Of a DNA stretch of 45,349 bases, positions 17,080-25,033 are shown one piece after another (the stretch's first letter is position 1; every line of letters starts with the position of its first letter). A program made the translations under genes and the position numbers. Source of the DNA: Clostridia bacterium (GTDB lineage: Bacteria; Bacillota; Clostridia; Oscillospirales; CAG-272); assembly GCA_017415805.1 (NCBI GenBank), contig JAFQEC010000001.1, forward strand, positions 1 to 45,349, given 5' to 3'. A model generated the notes under the pieces. It made no database searches. It saw only the letters and a list, made by a program, of their open reading frames with translations, and was not told the origin of the DNA.

Positions 17080-17771
17080 ACGCGCTCCTCTCTCCCTTCA
17101 AGGCGGTGGATCTCATAGCACAGCGTCATGAGCGAGTCGCCAATGTGCACATTCTCCACCACGGGTCCGCCGTCCGAATTCTCCAGATCCAGCCCCGTGA
17201 GATTCCAGATGCCGCGGATCCCGAGCGCCGCTATCCGCGCGGCTGCTTCACGCGTGCAATCCTTGGGGAGCGTGAGCACCGCAACATCCACGGAATGGCG
17301 AGCGCAAAAGCTCTCCAGCTGCGTCATCGAAAGGATCGGAATATCACCGAGCTTTTTGCCCACACGTGCAGGATCCACGTCAAACAGCGCTGCAATGTTG
17401 ACGCCGCGCCTTTCGAACATCGGACTGCGCACCAGCGCACTGCCCAAATTGCCCGCGCCCACAACAATGGCCGTATAGCCCTCTCCCACGCCAAGGATCT
17501 CGCAGATCTTGGCATAGAGATAGGGGACGTTGTAGCCGTAGCCCTGCTGACCAAAGCCCCCAAAGCAGTTGAGGTCCTGACGGATCTGCGAGGCCGTCAC
17601 GTCCATACGCTCCGAGAGCTCACTTGAGCTGATACGCATAATTCCCTCGCGCATGATCACGCGCAAATAGCGAAAATAACGGGGTAAGCGCTTGATCACC
17701 GCAGGGCTGACCGACGCTTCCCTTGCTTGCAATTTTTTCGGGCAAGACTGCTCAATCTTTTTCTTCTCCAT
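17076..17771 (-). CDS. rex: Redox-sensing transcriptional repressor Rex
   Basis: Homodimeric repressor that senses the NADH/NAD ratio and controls fermentation and respiration genes. The 231-residue protein has an N-terminal winged helix (about 20-80: RLPRYFRYL, SSSELSERMDVTASQIRQDL, FGGFGQQGYGY). The Rossmann domain begins VVGAGNLGSALV (about 104-115), followed by FDVDPARVGK and a C-terminal swapped helix. An earlier ATG (17777) lies too close to AGGAG; the ATG at 17771 has correct spacing and gives the usual length. No full TTGTGAA-N4-TTCACAA site was found nearby; only a half site (ATTCACAA at 18020-18027). A perfect 8-bp inverted repeat (17820-17827/17841-17848) lies about 50-75 bases upstream of the start. 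Confidence 0.95.
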   Translation of the reverse strand: MEKKKIEQSCPKKLQAREASVSPAVIKRLPRYFRYLRVIMREGIMRISSSELSERMDVTASQIRQDLNCFGGFGQQGYGYNVPYLYAKICEILGVGEGYTAIVVGAGNLGSALVRSPMFERRGVNIAALFDVDPARVGKKLGDIPILSMTQLESFCARHSVDVAVLTLPKDCTREAAARIAALGIRGIWNLTGLDLENSDGGPVVENVHIGDSLMTLCYEIHRLEGREERV

Positions 17772-17885
17772 CTTCATTCTCCTGTCAATACCCTTTTGCA
17801 AAAAAGCCAAAATTCGGAGTTTTGCACAATCGGTTTCGCCGTGCAAAACGAGGCGATTTCGCGTTTTTTGTGCCCCGATTTTGAG

Positions 17886-18062
17886 TTTTCCACAGGTGGG
17901 CTTGCATAAAAGTTATCCACAGTTCCAACAAGGTTTTCCACAGAAATCTACGGTTTCGGGCAATTCCCACACCGATTCGACCGCAAAATCGCATCGTTTC
18001 GGTGTATAAATCCGTGCATATTCACAATTTTCCACAGGGCTGTGGAAAAACCCTGTGGAAAA
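17886..18062. promoter_or_regulatory. Cluster of six DnaA-box-like nonamers with alternative hairpins
   Basis: Plus strand: TTTTCCACA at 17886-17894, 17934-17942 and 18028-18036, and perfect TTATCCACA at 17913-17921. The reverse form TGTGGAAAA is at 18041-18049 and 18054-18062. The arm at 18028 can pair with either reverse copy, giving two mutually exclusive hairpins. The 352-base gap 17778-18129 holds no gene. It lies upstream of rex-dnaD-dnaI and downstream of tsaD. Boxes are seen directly; DnaA binding is inferred. Confidence 0.7.
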
Positions 18063-18090
18063 CACCCAAGGGTGCTTGTTTATCCAAAAC

Positions 18091-18119
18091 GCCGAATTTC
18101 GGCTTTTTTGAAAAAAGCC
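18091..18119 (-). terminator. Probable terminator of the tsaD operon
   Basis: On the minus strand two adjacent hairpins follow the tsaD stop: GGCTTTTTTCAAAAAAGCC and GCCGAAATTCGGC with GTTTT after it. Confidence 0.6.
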
Positions 18120-18129
18120 CTTGACAAGC

Positions 18130-19152
18130 CTACACGCTCCAATCGGGGTTGTCCAGTGCCGATGCGTTGAGGTCGGTGCCTGCCCGTTTTCCCGCGCAAA
18201 GCTCCCAATAGCCCGCCGCGGCAACCATTGCACCGTTGTCCGCACACAGCGACACGGGCGGCACCGATAGGCGCGCCCCACGCGCGCGGCAGACCTCGGC
18301 AAGACGTGTGCGCAAATGCGAATTTGCGGCCACGCCGCCCGCCAGCACCAGCGTGCGGCGGCCCGTGCGCGCCAGCGCCGCATCGACCTTTGCCGCGATC
18401 CCCTCTACCACCGCGGCGGTGTAGGAGGCGGCGAGATCGGCACGCGGCACCTCTGTGCCGCTTTGCCGACAGCTGTTGATATAATTGAGTGCGGCGGTCT
18501 TCAGCCCACTGAACGAAAAATCCAGCGTGTCGCCCGCCAGCGCAGGTGAGGGCAATCGGATCGCGCGAGCGTTGCCCTCATAGGCAAGGCGGTCGAGTGC
18601 CGCACCGCCGGGGTAGGGCAAGCCGATCACGCGGCCGATCTTATCGAAGGCCTCTCCTGCGGCATCGTCGCGCGTGGCGCCGATCTCATGAAATTCGCCC
18701 ACGGACGGCACGTCAAACAGCGACGTGTGCCCCCCCGAGACCACAACGGCAAGAAAGGGTGCTTGCGGCACCTCGTCGGTAAAATACGCCGCCGCCACAT
18801 GTGCCTTCATATGATTGACCGCCACCAGCGGGATCTTGTGCGAAAACGCAAGCGACTTGGCAAAATTCACGCCGACAAGCAATGCGCCGATCAGCCCCGG
18901 AAAGGCAGTGACGGCAACTGCGCCGAGATCGGAGAGCGCTACGCCTGCGGTGGCAAGCGCTTCGTTTGTGATGGCACTGACCGCCTCAATGTGCGCACGG
19001 CTTGCGATCTCCGGCACGACACCGCCGTACAGGCGATGCGTTTCGACCTGCGAGGCCACGATGTTCGAGCAGATCTCGTATTTTCCGTCTCCTACGCGCA
19101 CAACGGCCGCAGAGGTCTCGTCGCAGGAGGATTCCATTCCCAAAATGTACAT
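18130..19152 (-). CDS. tsaD: tRNA N6-threonylcarbamoyladenosine synthase catalytic subunit TsaD
   Basis: Transfers threonylcarbamoyl to A37 of ANN-decoding tRNAs, acting with TsaB and TsaE. The 340-residue protein starts MYILGMESSCDETS, has the metal-binding NHMKAH (His114, His118) within a PLVAVNHMKAHVAAAYF segment, VSGGHTSL, the YPGGAALD segment and a C-terminal SLCADNGAMVAAAG. The frame remains open upstream within rimI, but ATG 19152, with GGAG ahead, gives the family length. It begins one base after the rimI stop. TsaB is not in the window. Confidence 0.97.
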   Translation of the reverse strand: MYILGMESSCDETSAAVVRVGDGKYEICSNIVASQVETHRLYGGVVPEIASRAHIEAVSAITNEALATAGVALSDLGAVAVTAFPGLIGALLVGVNFAKSLAFSHKIPLVAVNHMKAHVAAAYFTDEVPQAPFLAVVVSGGHTSLFDVPSVGEFHEIGATRDDAAGEAFDKIGRVIGLPYPGGAALDRLAYEGNARAIRLPSPALAGDTLDFSFSGLKTAALNYINSCRQSGTEVPRADLAASYTAAVVEGIAAKVDAALARTGRRTLVLAGGVAANSHLRTRLAEVCRARGARLSVPPVSLCADNGAMVAAAGYWELCAGKRAGTDLNASALDNPDWSV

Positions 19153-19153
19153 A

Positions 19154-19609
19154 TCAGTCTCCGTTTGCAGTGGTATAGGGTGCGTCCGATTGCAGCAGCA
19201 GCGCCGCCTCGTCTGGGTTTTTGTAAAAATGCGGCCGTCTGCCCACGGGCACAAAGCCGTGGCGGCGGTAGAGCGCGATGGCGGGCGCATTGGATTCGCG
19301 CACCTCCAGTGTGACAAAGGACAGCGCACGCCGTGCCGCCTCTTGCAGCAGTGCGCCAAGGATCGCATCGGCACAGCCGCGCCGACGGTGATCGGGATGC
19401 GTGGCGATATTGGTGATCTGCCCCTCGTCCAGCACGCACAGCATGCCGCCGTAGGCGACCACCGCTTCTCCATCAAGCACCACAAAGCCCGTGGCTGTAT
19501 CCCCGCAAAGCAGCTCCAGCGCGCCCTCGCTCCACGGAGCGTGAAAGCAAAGCTGCTCCAGTGCGGCGATCTGCGTGAGATGCGCGCGTGTCACGCGCAC
19601 GACCCTCAC
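19154..19609 (-). CDS. rimI: Ribosomal-protein-alanine N-acetyltransferase RimI
   Basis: GNAT-family N-acetyltransferase, 151 residues. It has an AALEQLCFHAPWSEGAL opening, the ITNIATHPDHRRRGCADAIL acetyl-CoA loop and LEVRESNAPAIALYRRHGFV. These are diagnostic for RimI, which often sits beside tsaD and tsaB. The start is a GTG at 19609, preceded by AGGAGGA and overlapping the phosphatase stop as GTGA. The longer upstream frame belongs to the phosphatase region in another frame. Confidence 0.92.
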   Translation of the reverse strand: MRVVRVTRAHLTQIAALEQLCFHAPWSEGALELLCGDTATGFVVLDGEAVVAYGGMLCVLDEGQITNIATHPDHRRRGCADAILGALLQEAARRALSFVTLEVRESNAPAIALYRRHGFVPVGRRPHFYKNPDEAALLLQSDAPYTTANGD

Positions 19610-20157
19610 GGTGTCTCCTCCTGCGAAAGGAAGGCCGACTGCAAGCAAAAGCGCAGCTGCGCAAGGCAGGTGCGATAGTCCTCGGCCGAGCCGCCGAAGG
19701 GGTCGGCAATATCCATGGGAAGCGTGCAAATGCGCGAGGCCGCATCGGGAAAGCGCAGCATCAGCTCCATCGCGTGCGATGCCGTGATCGCCACGATCAC
19801 ATCGGCGGCGGCCACGTCGGCCTCGCTCACGCGATGCGCGCGGTGGGTCTTGTAGGGATTGGACGGCGTGTCGACCACGCCCGCCTCGCAAAGCGCATTC
19901 GCTGCCAAGGGCGTGATGGGATCTCCCTCGGCGGCATACAGACCTGCCGAGGTGGCAATATAGCGCGGTTGCCCGTTGGAGTCCTCGGTATACGCAGAGC
20001 TGCCCTTGTGCCGCACGGAGAGATGATTGAGCAGAGCTGCGGCCATGGGCGAGCGACAGGTATTGCCCGTGCAAACAAACAGCACGCGGCGGGCAGAATC
20101 CTCACCGTTGCCGCCCTTTTTCGTCAGCGGCTCGGCATAATCGGCGGCATTGCGCAT
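19606..20157 (-). CDS. Low-molecular-weight protein-tyrosine / arginine phosphatase
   Basis: Cytosolic phosphatase of the LMW-PTP fold, 183 residues. The P-loop CTGNTCRS (Cys29 nucleophile, Arg35) follows VLFV, and the general acid loop DPFGGSAEDY lies near residue 158. A neighbour encoding RimI/TsaD is a common context for the YwlE/PtpB type in Firmicutes, where phosphoarginine may be the substrate; the sequence alone does not decide. About 23 residues precede the usual family start, but the ATG at 20157 has a strong AAGGAG. It overlaps rimI by four bases and follows the lipoprotein gene by 13. Confidence 0.92.
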   Translation of the reverse strand: MRNAADYAEPLTKKGGNGEDSARRVLFVCTGNTCRSPMAAALLNHLSVRHKGSSAYTEDSNGQPRYIATSAGLYAAEGDPITPLAANALCEAGVVDTPSNPYKTHRAHRVSEADVAAADVIVAITASHAMELMLRFPDAASRICTLPMDIADPFGGSAEDYRTCLAQLRFCLQSAFLSQEETP

Positions 20158-20170
20158 GGCGCGTCTCCTT

Positions 20171-20797
20171 TCAGTATTGCTGTAACAGCGTGGCAAGCGC
20201 CGCGGGCACCGCCACAGTGCGACCCGTATAGGTGTCGCTGAAATAAGCATCGCCGCCCTCGTATACCGACAGCGTGAAGCAATAGAACAGATTGGGGTAG
20301 TCGTCACACATCAGCTGCAAACGACGCGTGGATACAAGCCCCGTTATGGGCGCAAATGTGCTTCCGTCTCCCTCAAACCACAGCGTGCGGATCTTAGCCA
20401 CAGTCGCGGCGTCCGCGGCGGCGGTCAGACGAAAGCGCTCCACGCTGACCTCATCGTAATCGCACACCAGAATGGCCGCGATCTCCCACCCCGAGGCGTC
20501 GGGAAGCGCATCCCCTGCCACGTAGACGTTACGCTGATCGTCGGTCAGGTAAACGCTCGGATCAAGCTCGGGGATCTTGTAGAAGGTGCAGGTGAAATCG
20601 TGCTCCCTGTCCTGATAAAATCCAATCTCCTCGCCGACCGCGGCAGGCACGTAGGCGGGCTCCAACAGCCGATAATGCACCTCGGTCTTTGTATCGGTAT
20701 AGCCCATACCGTCGGCATCGCGCTCGAAGCTTGCCTTCTTGCCGCAGGCGGTGAGCAAGAGCAAAAGGGCAAGCAGCAAAGGCAACAGGCGTTTCAT
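20171..20797 (-). CDS. Lipoprotein of unknown function
   Basis: 208 residues. The signal sequence is a long Leu stretch ending in lipobox LLTAC with Cys18, so the mature protein is likely tethered to the outer face of the membrane. The mature part is mixed alpha/beta without recognisable motifs. It contains several aromatic-rich strands (YQDREHDFTCTFYKIPEL, FYCFTLSVYEGGDAYFSD). It starts two bases upstream of the preceding gene's stop context and is clearly co-transcribed with the deaminase and phosphatase genes. No function is proposed. Confidence 0.82.
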   Translation of the reverse strand: MKRLLPLLLALLLLLTACGKKASFERDADGMGYTDTKTEVHYRLLEPAYVPAAVGEEIGFYQDREHDFTCTFYKIPELDPSVYLTDDQRNVYVAGDALPDASGWEIAAILVCDYDEVSVERFRLTAAADAATVAKIRTLWFEGDGSTFAPITGLVSTRRLQLMCDDYPNLFYCFTLSVYEGGDAYFSDTYTGRTVAVPAALATLLQQY

Positions 20798-20798
20798 C

Positions 20799-21287
20799 TC
20801 AATACCCGAACTTTCCCGAAAGCGAGTCGTCGTCCTCGATCCAATCCGAAACCGCGATCACACGGTAGGTATCGCGGGTATCGCGCACCACCACGCGCTC
20901 AATGCCCGCATTGAGCAGCACGCGCTTGCACATCATGCACGAGCTCATGCCACTCACTGTATCGCCCGTTTCGGGGTCGACACACGCCATATACAGCGTC
21001 GCGCCCAGCATCTGCTCACGGGGGGCGGCAATCACGGCGTTCTGCTCGGCATGCACCGAGCGGCAAAGCTCGTAACGCTCGCCGCGCGGGATCTGCAGCT
21101 TGTCTCGGAAGCAATATTGCAGATCACTGCAATTCTTGCGCCCGCGGGGGGCGCCGTTGTAGCCCGTAGACACAATGACGTCATTTTTCACGATGATGGC
21201 ACCGAATTTGCGGCGCAGGCAGGTGCTGCGCTCGGCCACCGTCTGGGCAATATCAAGATAGTAATTTTCCTTGGAAACGCGTTCCAT
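20799..21287 (-). CDS. dCMP deaminase-family zinc enzyme (ComEB-like)
   Basis: Cytidine/deoxycytidylate deaminase superfamily, 162 residues; most likely makes dUMP from dCMP for thymidylate synthesis. The zinc site is visible as HAEQNAV (His79, catalytic Glu81) and SSCMMC (Cys117, Cys120). The family-typical GYNGAPRG and CRSVHAE segments are present. The start at 21287 has GGAAGG upstream and gives the usual length; the open frame further upstream passes through the promoter. It is the first gene of a five-gene unit ending with tsaD. Confidence 0.92.
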   Translation of the reverse strand: MERVSKENYYLDIAQTVAERSTCLRRKFGAIIVKNDVIVSTGYNGAPRGRKNCSDLQYCFRDKLQIPRGERYELCRSVHAEQNAVIAAPREQMLGATLYMACVDPETGDTVSGMSSCMMCKRVLLNAGIERVVVRDTRDTYRVIAVSDWIEDDDSLSGKFGY

Positions 21288-21362
21288 ATGTACCTTCCTT
21301 TCCGCGAGAGACCTCTCGCGCACCCGCGTGCTCCGCACGCAGGCGATAAATATACAGAATAT

Positions 21363-21392
21363 ATTATAACACACAAAAAATAAAAAAGTCAA
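21363..21392 (-). promoter_or_regulatory. Promoter of the deaminase-to-tsaD operon
   Basis: Minus strand: TTGACT (21387-21392), 18 bases, TATAAT (21363-21368). The leader contains two small hairpins, GCGAGAGACCTCTCGC (21303-21318) and GCGTGCTCCGCACGC. Confidence 0.8.
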
Positions 21393-21411
21393 GCGCGGTA
21401 TATGTATTTGA

Positions 21412-21458
21412 CAAAAAAACACCCCGTCACGGCATAAAATGTGCCATAACGGGGTTGA
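21412..21458 (-). terminator. Terminator of the foldase-CmpB-HD operon
   Basis: Minus strand: ACCCCGT...ACGGGGT outer stem with an inner TGGCA/TGCC(G) stem, then GTTTTTTT. Confidence 0.9.
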
Positions 21459-21460
21459 TT

Positions 21461-21925
21461 TTATGTGCGATATTTTTTTGCCGTCTCCTGCGTGGCCACG
21501 ATCTTGTCGGCCAGCGTGACCAGCCACGCCTCGCGGCAGCGCGGAAGCGCCCAGAAGGTCAGCGGGAACATATGCGAGCGAATGATGTTGCGCTCACGCT
21601 TGGTGAGAAAGAAATCACGCTCGGCATTGGCCAGCGCAAAGCGATGATGCTTGAAGCCGTGCCAGCGAAAGCCCTTGTTGGGATCATGCCAGTCGTAGAG
21701 ATAATAGTCATGCAGCAGTGCGCCGCGCACCAGTGCACGGACGTCACAGGGGATCTGCCATTTCATGGCCAGCGTATAGGCGGTGTATGCCACCTTGAGA
21801 CAGTGACGGTAGACCGTGATGTCCGAGTGCGAGATATACTGCTTCATCTCGCGGTAGCGCGCCTTGGGCACGACCTCGCGCATAATGGCATAAAAAGGCT
21901 TGTAATCGATACCGTTTCGGATCAT
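21461..21925 (-). CDS. HD-domain phosphohydrolase-like protein
   Basis: 154 residues with the metal-ligand pattern of HD hydrolases: His41 in YRHCLKVAY, the HD pair at 72-73 in LLHDYYLYDWH, and ADK near residue 140. The HGFKHHRFALANAE segment is shared with an uncharacterised Firmicutes HD family. The substrate is unknown; nucleotides or cyclic nucleotides are possible. The start at 21925 (ATG overlapping the preceding TGA) has GGAGGGAG upstream. It is the last gene of a three-gene unit with a membrane protein and a foldase. Confidence 0.82.
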   Translation of the reverse strand: MIRNGIDYKPFYAIMREVVPKARYREMKQYISHSDITVYRHCLKVAYTAYTLAMKWQIPCDVRALVRGALLHDYYLYDWHDPNKGFRWHGFKHHRFALANAERDFFLTKRERNIIRSHMFPLTFWALPRCREAWLVTLADKIVATQETAKKYRT

Positions 21926-22647
21926 TTGCGCTCTCCCTCCCCCCACTTGCTGCGGATCTGCTCACGGTAGCCGTGCATATCCGCCATATAACGGTTAACC
22001 ATACGGTAAAAATTGAACGGGCGGCGCTTGCCGACCTCGCGGCGGAAGTGATCGCGTGCGTTTGCCTTGAGCTGGTCGAGCTGAATAAGCGTGCGCATAT
22101 GCACGGCGTACGCCTTGACACGCTGCATGAGGCGCAGCGAGTGCACCAGATCCACAAAAAACACACCGAGATAGATGCCCACCGCCAAGATCAGCAGCGG
22201 AAGCACCACCACCTCCACGGCGATCGCGTGCAGGAACGGATACACAAGGAAGTAATAGAGCGCGCAGATAATGCCCCAGAACAGCGAGAACTTCGGGCAG
22301 ATCACGCCCTTATAATTCATCCATTCCCCCGAGTAATCCCAAAGGCGGACATGGAAGAACTTGACGGTGACAAGACCCCCGATGAGCTCAATGAGCGTCA
22401 TGATGAGCACCGCGAGCAAAAGGATCACGCTCACGCGCAAAAGCTCGTTGGGAAGAAAGCGGAGCTTGAGCCCCGAGAGAAAATACAGGATCATGCCGCC
22501 GATGCCGTAGATCGGCAGGCAGCAGCCCGTGAGAAAGCCCGGATTGACCACCCTGCGGTGTCGGATACCGCGGTACACCACCTCAAGCAGCCAGCCTGCC
22601 GTTGCGCACAGGCAAAAGAGAAACAAATATTCAAAAAGCGCGTCCAT
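21922..22647 (-). CDS. CmpB-like multi-spanning membrane protein (PF06541 type)
   Basis: A 241-residue integral membrane protein. It opens with an EYLFLFCLCATAGWLLEVVY helix and has a GFLTGCCLPIYGIGG loop. About six hydrophobic segments follow, then a basic cytoplasmic tail (about 185-241). The GWLLE-V-YR and PIYGFG-like signatures fit the ABC_trans_CmpB family, annotated as putative ABC permeases although no ATPase partner is encoded here. The start at 22647 follows AAAGGAGGA, and the end overlaps the HD gene as ATGA. Its substrate is unknown. Confidence 0.82.
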   Translation of the reverse strand: MDALFEYLFLFCLCATAGWLLEVVYRGIRHRRVVNPGFLTGCCLPIYGIGGMILYFLSGLKLRFLPNELLRVSVILLLAVLIMTLIELIGGLVTVKFFHVRLWDYSGEWMNYKGVICPKFSLFWGIICALYYFLVYPFLHAIAVEVVVLPLLILAVGIYLGVFFVDLVHSLRLMQRVKAYAVHMRTLIQLDQLKANARDHFRREVGKRRPFNFYRMVNRYMADMHGYREQIRSKWGEGERK

Positions 22648-22687
22648 TTGCTCCTCCTTTCCCAAAATCCCCCAAAACGGGTGTGTT

Positions 22688-23863
22688 TTACCTCTTTTTC
22701 TTGACGGTCCTGCCGCCCTTGGGCTGTCTGCGCCTACGCACGATCAGCACAGCCGCCACTGCCACGACCGCCACCGAGCCGATCACGATCCCGATGATAC
22801 CCAGCACGTGCGCCACCTCGCCGCCATCCGCGTCGATCTCGGGCAGATCGGTGAGATCAAGCGACTCGCCGAAGCGCGTTTTCTCGAGTGTCAGCTCCGC
22901 TTGACGATGTGCCAGCCTCGCGTTAAGCGTAATATAATATGTTTTTTGCTTGAGGCTCTCGAAATTGGTTTCGATATACGTGTCCTCGGTGGGCAAGCGC
23001 AAAAGGAAGCAGTAGCCGCCCTCCACCGCGAGCACCTCGCTCACGCCGTACAAAGGCAGCGAAAACGCCGCAGCCTCATAGTCGGCCTTCATTTCACCGC
23101 GTGCAAAATACAGTCCGTTTCCGTCCACGTCAAGATCGGTGCTGTACACCATCGCGTCGTTCATCGCTCGCACGCGCGCGCTGTCGGTCTCGGCCGCGGC
23201 AACCCGTGCGCGCAGCTCGGTCGCACGCGCCAGCGCGGCGGCGGCATCCTTATAATTGCGCGTTTCGATCAGCACCTGACGCACACGGACGAAGTTGTCC
23301 TTATCCGCCATACGCGCACGCGCCGTCTCGTCCGAGTCATCGATATCCCCACGCTCGATCATCTCCAGCAGCACGGCATCGGCCAGATAATTTTCAACGG
23401 CGATCACGGTGCGCACATAGCGGTCGGTCAGATACGAGGCGTTCAGGCTTTCAATATACGCATCACGGTCCCCCGCAAAGTCATTCTCTAAGATCTGCTC
23501 CATCTCGGTCTGCACGTTCTCAGCGATCTCCCCCGAATCGACCGAAAGGCCGTAATCCGCAGCCAACGAGAGCAGCGCCTCGCGCTCGGTAAACAGATTG
23601 TCCCAAACGAAGGCCTTCAGCTCCTCGACCCGCGCGGAATCCGAGAGCACGTCCTCGCCGTGCTCGGCCTTGAGCTCGGCGATCCGATTCATAGCAAGAT
23701 AATACAGATTTTCATAAGGAATGTCCAGCTCGCCCGCCTTTGCAACCGTACGGCCCGCACGCGACGAGGCGTGGACGGTCCGTGCGGCGGCACAGGAGCA
23801 AAGCGAGAGCAGCAGCGTGAGCACACACAGCAGCGTCAGCACACGCAAAAGCGTTTTTTTCAT
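22688..23863 (-). CDS. PpiC/SurA-like extracytoplasmic foldase with C-terminal membrane anchor
   Basis: A 391-residue exported protein. The signal sequence ends LLSLCSCAA, a possible lipobox. A SurA_N-like helical region (about 40-190) is followed by a degenerate parvulin-type domain (about 195-310: VRVRQVLIE, GLYFARGEM, AAFSLPLYGVSEVLAVEGGYCFLLRL). Near the C-terminus a hydrophobic helix (about 350-372) precedes RRRRQPKGGRTVKKKR. A PrsA-like role in folding secreted proteins is likely and would suit the large surface proteins in this window. The C-terminal anchor is unusual because PrsA is normally held only by its N-terminal lipid. The start at 23863 follows AAAGGAG. Confidence 0.82.
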   Translation of the reverse strand: MKKTLLRVLTLLCVLTLLLSLCSCAAARTVHASSRAGRTVAKAGELDIPYENLYYLAMNRIAELKAEHGEDVLSDSARVEELKAFVWDNLFTEREALLSLAADYGLSVDSGEIAENVQTEMEQILENDFAGDRDAYIESLNASYLTDRYVRTVIAVENYLADAVLLEMIERGDIDDSDETARARMADKDNFVRVRQVLIETRNYKDAAAALARATELRARVAAAETDSARVRAMNDAMVYSTDLDVDGNGLYFARGEMKADYEAAAFSLPLYGVSEVLAVEGGYCFLLRLPTEDTYIETNFESLKQKTYYITLNARLAHRQAELTLEKTRFGESLDLTDLPEIDADGGEVAHVLGIIGIVIGSVAVVAVAAVLIVRRRRQPKGGRTVKKKR

Positions 23864-23922
23864 ATGTGATCTCCTTTATCGGGCGCGCATCCTTTGCATC
23901 AAGCGCCAAATTGCTTTATCTA

Positions 23923-23928
23923 ATTATA
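23923..23928 (-). promoter_or_regulatory. -10 element upstream of the foldase gene
   Basis: TATAAT on the minus strand, 60 bases before the start; no good -35 at 17 bases. The 211-base gap 23864-24074 contains this and the divergent hprK promoter. Confidence 0.5.
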
Positions 23929-23998
23929 AAATACAGATATGAATAATTTATGAACTTATAAAAACTGCTTTTTCCAAGAAAAATATCACAAAACCCTC

Positions 23999-24028
23999 TT
24001 TACTGTCGGTCTTATTTTGTGCTATAAT
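23999..24028 (+). promoter_or_regulatory. Promoter of the hprK operon
   Basis: TTTACT (23999-24004), 18 bases, TATAAT (24023-24028). Confidence 0.75.
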
Positions 24029-24074
24029 GAAGCAAATGATGCACCCGCGTGCAAGCGCGCAAAGGAGGATGCCT

Positions 24075-25010
24075 ATGCAAGAAACCTACAGCATTCCGCT
24101 CTCTGCCCTGATCAAGGAATTTGGGCTGAAGACGATCTGTCTGCCCGACGATGCCGAGCACATTATGATCTCCAACACCGAGGTCAACCGCCCGGGTCTT
24201 GCGCTGGCGGGCTTTTTTGAAATGTTCGAGCACTCGCGTATTCAGATCATCGGCAAGGCCGAGTACCGCTATCTGGAGGAAAGGGACGAGGCGCGACGCA
24301 ACGCCAAGATCGACGACCTCTTCCGTCAGCGCCCCGTCGCGGTGATCCTAACCACCGATCTCGTCCCCTTTGCACGCATGTGCGAGCAGGCCGAGCAATG
24401 CGGTGTGCCCTTGCTCCTCACGCACGAAACGACCAGCCCCTTTATGGCCGCGCTGATCGCGTTTCTCAACGTACAGTTAGCACCCCGTATCACGCGCCAC
24501 GGCGTGCTGGTCGAGGTATACGGCGAGGGACTTTTGCTGTTGGGCGACTCGGGCGTGGGTAAGAGCGAGACCGCCATTGAGCTGGTCAAGCGCGGCCACC
24601 GACTGATCGCGGATGACGCGGTGGAGATCAAGCGCGTTTCCGCGAAAACGCTGGTGGGTGAAGCCCCCGAGATCATCCGTCACTACGTCGAACTGCGCGG
24701 CATCGGCATCGTGGACGTGCGGCGCATCTTCGGCATGGGTGCGGTCAAAAACTCAGAGCGCATTGATCTTGTCATCAATCTCGAGCCTTGGGTGCAGGGA
24801 AAAATGTACGACCGTCTGGGGCTGGACAGCCAGACCATGGAGATTCTCGGTGTTGGCGTGCCCAGCATCACCATCCCCGTCAAGCCCGGGCGCAACCTCG
24901 CCATTATTTTGGAGATCGCAGCCATGAACAATCGTCAGAAGAAGATGGGCTATAACACCGCCGAGGAATTCAACCGCAAGCTCATGGGCCAAATGGGGCT
25001 TGAACCGTAA
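24075..25010 (+). CDS. hprK: HPr kinase/phosphorylase
   Basis: Phosphorylates and dephosphorylates HPr on its regulatory Ser, the hub of carbon catabolite control in Firmicutes. The 311-residue protein is the usual length. Motifs are ITRHG (His143 region), Walker A GDSGVGKS (157-164), HRLIADDAVEIKR and the family signature ELRGIGIVDVRRIFGMGAV. An ATG at 24069 touches the AGGAGG; the ATG at 24075 has correct spacing and is preferred. It lies 23 bases before galK, so sugar sensing and galactose use are transcribed together here. Confidence 0.97.
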   Translation: MQETYSIPLSALIKEFGLKTICLPDDAEHIMISNTEVNRPGLALAGFFEMFEHSRIQIIGKAEYRYLEERDEARRNAKIDDLFRQRPVAVILTTDLVPFARMCEQAEQCGVPLLLTHETTSPFMAALIAFLNVQLAPRITRHGVLVEVYGEGLLLLGDSGVGKSETAIELVKRGHRLIADDAVEIKRVSAKTLVGEAPEIIRHYVELRGIGIVDVRRIFGMGAVKNSERIDLVINLEPWVQGKMYDRLGLDSQTMEILGVGVPSITIPVKPGRNLAIILEIAAMNNRQKKMGYNTAEEFNRKLMGQMGLEP

Positions 25011-25033
25011 ATTTGCAAAAAAGGACCGCAAAC

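Noticed and set aside
18015..18036. Rex operator upstream of rex
   Set aside because: Only one half site (ATTCACAA) is present; the inverse half at the proper distance is missing.
17778..18129. Chromosomal origin oriC
   Set aside because: DnaA-box-like sites are present, but dnaA, dnaN, recF and rpmH are not adjacent and no clear AT-rich unwinding region is seen; reported instead as a DnaA-box cluster.
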